A stretch of 64,000 nucleotides of DNA from an uncultured Helicobacteraceae bacterium (GTDB lineage: Bacteria; Campylobacterota; Campylobacteria; Campylobacterales; Helicobacteraceae). Below, piece after piece: positions 47,162 to 54,676 of this stretch; positions within the stretch are counted from its first letter, which is position 1; each line of letters starts with the position of its first letter. The notes under the pieces were generated by a model that saw only the letters and a list, made by a program, of their open reading frames with translations, did not search any database and was not told where the DNA came from. Position numbers and translations under genes: made by a program. The stretch covers positions 186,001 to 250,000 of the forward strand of contig CALUTR010000003.1 in the NCBI GenBank assembly GCA_944323755.1, read 5' to 3'.

Positions 47162-49405
47162 ATAATTATTGATAACATCGCATTAGAGGCTAACGAGGGT
47201 GAATATCTCCTTGAGTTTGCGCGAAAAATGATATTTTCATTCCTGTTATTTGCTATCTAAGTAATTGTTCTCCAACTCTTGCTTGCAAACTTTGTATGGT
47301 TGATATTGATGGAAAGCGTCATTATGCTTGTAACACAAAAATAAAAGATGGTATGAATATCACCACCACAACGCAAGAAATAGAAAATGAACGCATCGCA
47401 ATAATGAAAAGCTATGCGGTGAATCACCCTCTAGAATGCGGAGTTTGTGATAAAAGTGGCGAATGTGAATTACAAGATTATGTTACATTGATGTGTGTAG
47501 ATTCTCAAGATTTTTGCATAGAGCCTTCATTTTTACCTATGGATAGTTGGTCAAATATCAAATATGATCCGTCTTTGTATATTATGTGAGCGATGTGCAA
47601 CTACTTGTAAAGATAATATTGGATAATCTAATTTAAAGGTTATTAAGATTAATTCTCCGTTGCCTGATGCCTTGTATTGGAAAGAAAAATGCCAAAAGAT
47701 GCATTTAGCGTTTGGAATAGGAGGCAAAAAGGGATTATTGGTTTTGTAGGGGAGGATTCTTGTGTTGATTGTGCGGAGTGTGTTAGTGTATGCCCTGTAG
47801 GTGCGCTTGGTAAAAGATTTTCATTATAAAAGCAATGTTTGGGAGTTGGATAAAGTTAGCTCAACTTGTATCTATGTGCAAGTGGTTGCAAGATTGTATA
47901 TGAAGGAAAGAGAGATACTAAAAATCAATACAGAATCTATCGTGTTACAAATGATTTCAATTTCAATCCGATATGTGGAGCAGGGCGATTTGTGTATGAT
48001 AATATATTACCAGCTTTTGAGGGTAATGATTTTAATATAGCAGCAAATGCAATAAAAAATTCAAATGTAATTATTGTTGGTGGAAACACTGCAAATAATG
48101 AAGCACGATTTTTGTCGCTACTCAAACAAAAATTTGAAATTAAACTGGTGAATGATATATTAAAGCGATATAAAGAATTTATCAGTGTTTATTATGGAAG
48201 TGGCGCTAAAAGTGTTGCTTTAAATGATATTGCTAATTATAAATTAATCATTTCAATTGGATCTAGTATAAAAAAATGAAAATCCGCTGCTTATGTATAA
48301 AATTAACAATATATTAAAGCTAAAAAAAGATTCTAATTTTATTTATATCCATTCACTAAGGGATAAATTTATTTCAAAATTATCAAAAAATGTAACCACA
48401 ATCACACATAAGCCTATGAGCTGTGATGTGATTTTACTAGCGATTTTAAAGATTTTAGATCCTAATAATGCGTTGCTAAAAGTGCTAGATAAATATCAAA
48501 CAAATACCACTTATACAATAATAGAAAATGATAAAGAGGTGGTAAAAATGTGGAATATTTTAGTTTGTTTATGGATGCAGAATTAGAATATAAAGATTTT
48601 TGATATTAGAGCGTATGCTTGTAAATAAGCCAATTGTAATCATTGGAAGTGATGTGTATGAAAATAAAAATGCATTGTATATGGCAAAGATTCTGTCTGT
48701 TTTACAACAAGAAGGTAGAATTGATGTGATTTTGATTCCACCTATGCCAAATGCAAATGGAATCTGCAATATCATTGATTTTGATGATTTTATAGGTGGT
48801 TATAGTGTTGGATTTAGGGTAAAGGGTGATTATGTACTTGATAGTATCGAATGTGATTTTGCATTACCATATTTTAGTGAGCTAGAAAATAGTGTTACAA
48901 ATATTGATTACAAAGTTTTGCCTTTATATCCAGTGGATTCTAGATTTGATTACCTAGAGCGATTATCTAGCTATTTAGGTTTAGAATTTATAAGTGATGA
49001 GGTTACATTAAGCAATGATTATGGCAATGATGGCTTTTATCTTCGTGGTGTAAATGCAATTCCAGTGATAGATTCATATGTAAATGATATTTTTTTGTGG
49101 AATCTAATTTTATTGATGCAAATGCTTATATGCGAGATTTTATTTAGCATTTTTATCCATATACAAAACATAGTAAAAATTTGCAATGCAATATTGGAAT
49201 TTATACTTCAAAAGCATATTTAGAAAAGTTAAATATCACAATAGGTTCTATCATCAAGCTTCAATTTCAATATGGAATCATATGGGCAAACATCTATATC
49301 GATGTAAGTATGGAAGATGAATATTTTGCCATATCATCACAAATTAGCAATGTAGAGAAGTTTTTTGGTGGCTATAAATATACAAAAGCAAGGATTATGT
49401 CGTGA
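47162..49405 (+). pseudogene. nuoG: Complex I subunit NuoG, heavily degraded
   Basis: NuoG carries the [2Fe-2S] and several [4Fe-4S] clusters of the input arm. Pieces are readable in alternating frames: CSPTLACKLCMVDIDGK and CGVCDKSGECELQD; CERCATTCKD; CVDCAECVSVCPVGAL; NPICGAGRFVYD; and a C-terminal molybdopterin-like tail ending at 49405. I count at least ten disabling changes: shifts near 47226, 47585, 47687, 47809, 47876, 48273, 48546, 48600 and 49093, a TAA at 47624-47626 and a TAG at 49145-49147. No start codon is found at the expected place. This is the most damaged gene in the operon. Confidence 0.93.
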
Positions 49406-50382
49406 GTTTTTTAGAGATTATTGTAAAAATTTTTGTGATACTTGCTGTGTTTTTTACTTTGGCTGGATTTGGCACATATCTAGATAGGAAACTACTTGGG
49501 CTTATGCAAAAGCGACTTGGTCCTACATATGTCGGTCCTTGGGGTTTGCTTCAAATTGTAGCTGATGGGATTAAATTATTTATCAAAGAGGATATTATTC
49601 CACAAAATGCAAATAAAATAATTTTCATATTAGCACCGATTGTTTCTGTTTCTAGTGCGTTTATTGCAATGGCTCCTGTGCCATTTTGCCAGAATTTACC
49701 TTATTTGGCGAGGTTATTAGGCCTATTATAGCTGATATTAATGTTGGGCTGCTGTTTGTATTAAGCGTTGGCGCTACTAGTATGTATGGACCACTTTTAG
49801 CTGGTATGAGCTCTAATAATAAATATTCGCTTCTTGGCGCAGCAAGGGCTGTCTCGCAATTAATTAGTTTTGAGGTTGTAAGTGGATTATCTATTCTTGC
49901 TCCAATTATGATTGTTGGCTCATTATCTCTCATTAATATTAATAACTATCAGCAAGATTCTGTGTTTGATTGGCTTGTATTTTCTCAACCTGTGGCATTT
50001 TTGCTATTTTTAATTGCCAGTTTTGCAGAGACGAATAGAACGCCATTTGATTTACTTGAGCACGAAGCTAAGATAGTATCTGGGTATATAACAGAATATA
50101 GTGGTTTAAAATGGGGTATGTTTTTTATTGGTGAGTATGCGACTATGCTTACCATTTCATTTGTAATTAGTATAGTGTTTTTTGGTGGCTTTAATGATAT
50201 GGGATTTATACCAGGTGGTATAGCAATTTTATTGAAAGTTGCATTTTTTTGTATTTTTATTTGTTTGGGTGAGGGCTGCATTCCCGTATATTAGACCAGA
50301 TCAGTTGATGTTTGTGTGCTAGAAGGTGCTAATGCCAGTAGCAATTATAAATATTTTAGTAACAGGTATATTGCTACTATAA
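49402..50382 (+). pseudogene. nuoH: Complex I subunit NuoH, frameshifted and truncated
   Basis: NuoH is the membrane subunit next to the quinone chamber. It starts at GTG 49402, overlapping nuoG. The first frame ends at 49731 after a shift in the T4 run 49684-49687 (the true continuation is [15 protein letters not shown]). The second frame includes ETNRTPFDLLEHEAKIVSGY, then breaks at a tandem TTTG TTTG (50260-50267), whose second copy appears to be an extra four bases. In the restored frame TGC is followed by TAG at 50320-50322, where Trp is expected, before the natural end at 50382. Confidence 0.9.
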
Positions 50383-50389
50383 AGGAATA

Positions 50390-50965
50390 ATGATGAAAAT
50401 ACAATACAAAATGATGCTAAAAACTCCACCACCAAGCTTAAAACGATTTTTGCAACGCACATTTTCATTAGATTTATTTAGGGGATTGAAAATCACACTT
50501 GTTGAGTTATTTACCCCAAGCACGATTGTAACGATACAGTATCCACTTGAGAAAATCCCATTATCGCCTAGATATAGAGCTGTGCATAGTTTGATGCGAC
50601 TATTAGAGAGTGGAAATGAGAGATGTATAGGCTGTGGGTTGTGTGAAAAGATATGTGTTAGTAATTGCATAAAGATTGATACTAATTATGGTAGTGATGG
50701 TAGAAGAAGCATAGAATCTTATAGTATCAATTTTGGTAGATGTGTTTATTGTGGTCTTTGTGCGGAAGTATGTCCTGAATTAGCCATAGTTCTTGGTAAG
50801 AGATATGAAAATGCAAGCGAACAGCGAGCACATTTTAAATTAAAAGATGATTTGCTCACTCCTATTGACCTAGCATTAAATGGTAAGATTGATGAATATA
50901 GCGGATATGGCAGTCTTAGTCCTAATGCTGATAATAATATCAAACCAACTCCATTATCTAGCTAA
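50390..50965 (+). CDS. nuoI: Complex I subunit NuoI (open frame)
   Basis: This ferredoxin-like subunit carries the N6a/N6b clusters. The 191-residue frame has CIGCGLCEKICVSNCI and CVYCGLCAEVCPELAI, the two expected 4Fe-4S motifs, and the preceding conserved LSPRYRAVHSL (usually RFRGRH). It has an AAAGGA site and no lesion. Like nuoA and nuoD it is stranded among broken partners. Confidence 0.88.
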   Translation: MMKIQYKMMLKTPPPSLKRFLQRTFSLDLFRGLKITLVELFTPSTIVTIQYPLEKIPLSPRYRAVHSLMRLLESGNERCIGCGLCEKICVSNCIKIDTNYGSDGRRSIESYSINFGRCVYCGLCAEVCPELAIVLGKRYENASEQRAHFKLKDDLLTPIDLALNGKIDEYSGYGSLSPNADNNIKPTPLSS

Positions 50966-50976
50966 GTGAGGCGATA

Positions 50977-51265
50977 GTGCTTGAATTAATTGCATTTTAT
51001 TTATTTAGTGTGTTGATTGTATTTTGTTTTAGCGTTGTTGTTTTTACTTCAAATATTCTTTATGCAATGACTGTGCTTGCAAGTGGAATGATATTTATAG
51101 CGGGAATCTTTTTTAATGCTGGTGCTGAATTCTTAGGAGTTGTTCAAATTTTAGTGTATGCTGGTGCTGTTATGGCTATGTATGCATTTGGTATGATGTT
51201 TTTTGATAGTGCAAAACAAGTAAGAGAGAAAAATAAACAAATCACGATAATTTGCATATTGTCTT
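50977..51265 (+). pseudogene. nuoJ: NuoJ 5' fragment, truncated by a deletion
   Basis: NuoJ begins normally at GTG 50977 with EFLGVVQILVYAGAVMAMYAFGMMFF, the conserved core. After about 95 residues (ICILSFG) homology stops and the sequence passes directly into nuoN. The remaining half of NuoJ is absent. The nuoJ frame happens to run on to a stop at 51315 inside nuoN sequence, giving a 112-residue hybrid. Confidence 0.9.
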
Positions 51266-52295
51266 TTGGTGGAGAGTTCATCGTTAGCTTTGTATGCGCT
51301 CATTGCATTAGCTAAAAGACAAAAATCCATTGAAGCGGGTATCAAATACTTTACACTTGGGGCATTTAGCAGCGGAATTTTTTCATTTGGCTTGTTATTT
51401 GTATATGCAGGAAGTGGCAGTATCGATATAAGCGATTTATTTAAAAGTGCTATTTTTATGCAATTCTATAATGATAGTGGAAGATATTTTATTTTACTAG
51501 GTTTTGTATTTTTACTTGTATCAATTGGATTTAAATTATCTTTTGTTCCATTGCATACTTGGGTGCGTGATGTTTATGAGGGCTCATCACCACCGCTTGT
51601 ATTTTATATGTCAATTGTTACAAAGATCGCTGCCCTTTATCGTGCTTTTTAGGATTGTGTATCAATTTATGAATATAGATTCTCTGTTTGTGCAAATAGT
51701 GTTATTTATCATTATTGTATCAAGTGTTACAATTCCAAATATTATTGCAAGATGATGTTCAAAGAATGCTTGCATATAGCTCCATATCACAAGCAGGATT
51801 TATCCTTTCTTGTTTGTTTATAAATACTACAAAAGTCTTGTATCGTTATTTTTGTATTGGGTGTTGTTTTTATTTGCCAATCTTGAAGCATTTGGAATGC
51901 TGTGGCTAAGCTATAGTAATAATAAACAATGGTATAACAGATATGAATCGCCTTTTGAGAAATTTGTAGGACTTGTAGGATTATCTCCATTCCTTGCTAT
52001 TTCTTTTGCAATTTTTATGTTATCACTTAGCGGAATACCTCCATTTGGTATGTTTTGGGGTAAAATGTATTTAATTAGCTCTGCAATTAATGCTAGATAC
52101 AATGTATTAGCATTGATACTTCTTTTAAATAGTGCAATTGCTGTTTATTACTATATGAAACTTATTGTATATATGTTTTTAAAAGATTAAGTTGTAAATG
52201 ATTATAAAATGTATGTAGAAAATATGTCCTATCCTATGATTGGTGTGATTTTTATTGCGTTATTTGTATCTATATTTGGATTGTTTTTTGTGTAA
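51266..52295 (+). pseudogene. nuoN: NuoN 3' fragment with further lesions
   Basis: NuoN is an antiporter-like membrane subunit. The fragment enters in mid-protein at ESSSLALYALIALAKRQKSIEAGIKYF and covers the C-terminal two thirds. Further damage is visible: a CCC where CC is expected (51633-51635), a loss at 51741-51750 consistent with deletion between two 8-base direct repeats (TTATTGCA), an A-run shift at 51831-51834 and a TAA at 52188-52190. The natural end is probably TAA 52293-52295. Later conserved parts such as DDVQRMLAYSSISQAGF and SLSGIPPFGMFWGK are still readable. Confidence 0.9.
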
Positions 52296-52306
52296 GATTT
52301 TATTGA

Positions 52307-52312
52307 TATAAT
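52307..52312 (+). promoter_or_regulatory. Candidate -10 box of pflA
   Basis: A perfect TATAAT preceded by TTGA lies 12 bases after the end of the nuoN remnant and 30 bases before the pflA start. It would free pflA from transcription through the decaying nuo operon. Confidence 0.5.
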
Positions 52313-52341
52313 TCACAATTATCTTTTTAAATTTTAAAGAA

Positions 52342-54669
52342 GTGCTAGTGAGATTTTATATTTTTTTTATTCTTATTGTTAGCCAATTATTTGCTTTTAA
52401 TATAGAAGTGGATTATGGTGTTGAAAATGGCAAACGCTTTTCAATTATCACATTAAAACACGATAAGAGATTCCCCTGTAAAGAAAATAGAGATATAAAT
52501 AATAAAAACATTATGGTTGAATGCGTTGTTGATGGCACTCCTATTGCTACATTTCCAAAGAGTAAAACAGAATTTTTTGAGATATATTCAAAGATAAATA
52601 ACAATAAATTTTATTTATTCATAAAGCCAATGAAAGATCAGAGTTTATTTGCGACATTTCTTGATTTAAAAAGTGATATACCAATCCCAGTTGAGCGACC
52701 GCAAACTTCAAAAATTTGGCAAATTGTTGGCTATGATAGTGAGATTCCATTTTTGTCAAGTAGGACATATAAAGGGATTAATTTTCCAATATCAATTCCA
52801 AATACTTCATTTCCTAGCATTATGGAGCTAAATATTGATGCTTCGCCGCTTGCTTATAATGTTGGTCCAGATTTATCTTTATTTTTAAATATACGATCTG
52901 CCTACAATGATAAGAAATATGAAAGCACGATAAAGCTTGTTGATGATATGTTAGCTGAATATAGCAATAGCATTTTTAGAAGAGATGTTTTGTTGTATAA
53001 GATTCGAGCTATGTATAAAATGAATGCAATCGCTGATGATACGCTTAATTTATCAAGAGAGTGGCTTAAAATGTATCCAGCAGATATGGGTGTTCCAGAG
53101 GTATTGTTTGTTATTGCAGATAGCTATAGCAAGATAAGAGTTTATAATGAAGCAAGATATTATTTTGATAGGATTATTAATGAATATGAGAATTCAAAAT
53201 ATGTGCAATATGCCCTTGTAGGCATTGCTAAGAATCTTGCTATAAATGGTGATAAGAAAAAGCCAGAAGCATTGTATGCAAAAGCATATGAGGAAGCAAA
53301 AGATGTAGATACTGCATCATATGTAACATACAATTGGGGTGATTTTGAGTTAGAAAATGATGATCTTAGCGATGCAGAAATGTTGTTTTCTAGAATCATT
53401 AATGCAAATCCTAGCTATTTTTTAAATGACTTGGATTTAAGTTATAAGGCATTTCATAAATGGGCAGATAAAAAACTATATGGTATAGCTGCAAGAGCAG
53501 GTGATAGTATTTTGAATTATTTAAGTAACGATGCATTTAAAGAAAGGCTTATGATAGATGTCAGTTTGTGGTATGAGCTTGATTCTAAGCCACAGGACGC
53601 ACATAGAATCAATAATGAATTTTTAAATACATTTAAAGATTCTGCTAGTGTGGCAATGATGAAACAAAGAGATGATAATTTATTGTTTCATCTAAATGAA
53701 GGTGATTTATCAAAGCAAATAGAACAATATGACTATATTATCGCTACATATCCAAACACTCCACAATCGGCATTGGCTTATGAGAAAAAAGCACAAGCAT
53801 TGTTTGATCTTGGTAGATATAAAGAAGTCCTAATGCTTAGAGCTAATCTAAAAAATGATGATGTAAATATAAAAAAATCATATATTAAGATTATTGAAAC
53901 ATCTAAAGGTTGCAAAGATATTGTTGATTATTTTTTAGATTCAAAAGAAATTTTACTAACAAATAATGCAAAAGATGTATTTTCTTGTTTGTTTGAATCT
54001 TCATTGTTTGATAAGGCAAGAGATCTATCTAATCTAATTCTTAGCGGCTCATTAGATAGCACAGATAAGCTTATTTGGCTATATAATGTTGCTCAAAGTT
54101 TTTTTGCGCTTCAAGATTACAATAATGCGGCGCATTCAAGTAGAGATGCCTTTAGCATAGCAAAAGAATTAAATAAATATCAAGATTCTGGGATTATTTT
54201 GTTTTTATCACTTGCAAATTTAAATCGAAAAAATGAAGCAATGATATTGTTTGATGAATTACGCACTTTGCTTCCTAATTCAAAAGAAATGATAGATGTT
54301 TATTATTGGTTGTTAAAATGGTCTATAGAATCAAATGATAATATCGCAATAGAGAGATATGCAAAAGATCTAATATCACTTCAAGATTCTCTTAAATTAT
54401 ATGAATATTCTCCATTTGTAGAGCTATCTTATGCAGATGTGCTATTTAGTGATTATAGATACACACAAATGCTAAATGTGCTAGAAAATATAGAATCCAA
54501 AAAACCAAATAATAATGAAGCGCAAAAGGTGCATTATATGAGAGGAGTAGCATACAGTGAATTAGGCGATGTAGTAAGTGCAAAAACAGAGCTTAATAAA
54601 TGCCTATCAATGAATGCACAATCATCATTTGCTAGATTGTGTAATGATGCATTAGGATTGCTTGATTAG
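52342..54669 (+). CDS. pflA: Flagellar motor accessory protein PflA
   Basis: In Campylobacterota PflA is a periplasmic protein of the extra motor disks, needed for flagellar rotation. The 775-residue product has a signal peptide (about 1-20) and a long helical C-terminal part of TPR-like repeats, for example ARYYFDRIINEYENSKY and YEKKAQALFDLGRYKE. Its length matches Campylobacter PflA, and the position directly after nuoN agrees with the C. jejuni nuo-pflA order as I recall it. The start is GTG 52342 (or GTG 52348). The frame is undamaged. Confidence 0.8.
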   Translation: MLVRFYIFFILIVSQLFAFNIEVDYGVENGKRFSIITLKHDKRFPCKENRDINNKNIMVECVVDGTPIATFPKSKTEFFEIYSKINNNKFYLFIKPMKDQSLFATFLDLKSDIPIPVERPQTSKIWQIVGYDSEIPFLSSRTYKGINFPISIPNTSFPSIMELNIDASPLAYNVGPDLSLFLNIRSAYNDKKYESTIKLVDDMLAEYSNSIFRRDVLLYKIRAMYKMNAIADDTLNLSREWLKMYPADMGVPEVLFVIADSYSKIRVYNEARYYFDRIINEYENSKYVQYALVGIAKNLAINGDKKKPEALYAKAYEEAKDVDTASYVTYNWGDFELENDDLSDAEMLFSRIINANPSYFLNDLDLSYKAFHKWADKKLYGIAARAGDSILNYLSNDAFKERLMIDVSLWYELDSKPQDAHRINNEFLNTFKDSASVAMMKQRDDNLLFHLNEGDLSKQIEQYDYIIATYPNTPQSALAYEKKAQALFDLGRYKEVLMLRANLKNDDVNIKKSYIKIIETSKGCKDIVDYFLDSKEILLTNNAKDVFSCLFESSLFDKARDLSNLILSGSLDSTDKLIWLYNVAQSFFALQDYNNAAHSSRDAFSIAKELNKYQDSGIILFLSLANLNRKNEAMILFDELRTLLPNSKEMIDVYYWLLKWSIESNDNIAIERYAKDLISLQDSLKLYEYSPFVELSYADVLFSDYRYTQMLNVLENIESKKPNNNEAQKVHYMRGVAYSELGDVVSAKTELNKCLSMNAQSSFARLCNDALGLLD

Positions 54670-54676
54670 ACTTGCA

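Noticed and set aside
47801..49405. Separate small hypothetical genes within nuoG (for example 47801-48040, 48293-48586, 48600-49223)
   Set aside because: Each continues NuoG homology in another frame; they are fragments of one broken gene.
43267..52295. All nuo breaks being sequencing error
   Set aside because: Lesions are confined to this operon, include nonsense codons, a four-base duplication and a multi-kilobase loss, while long AT-rich genes nearby are clean. Raw reads would still be needed for full proof.
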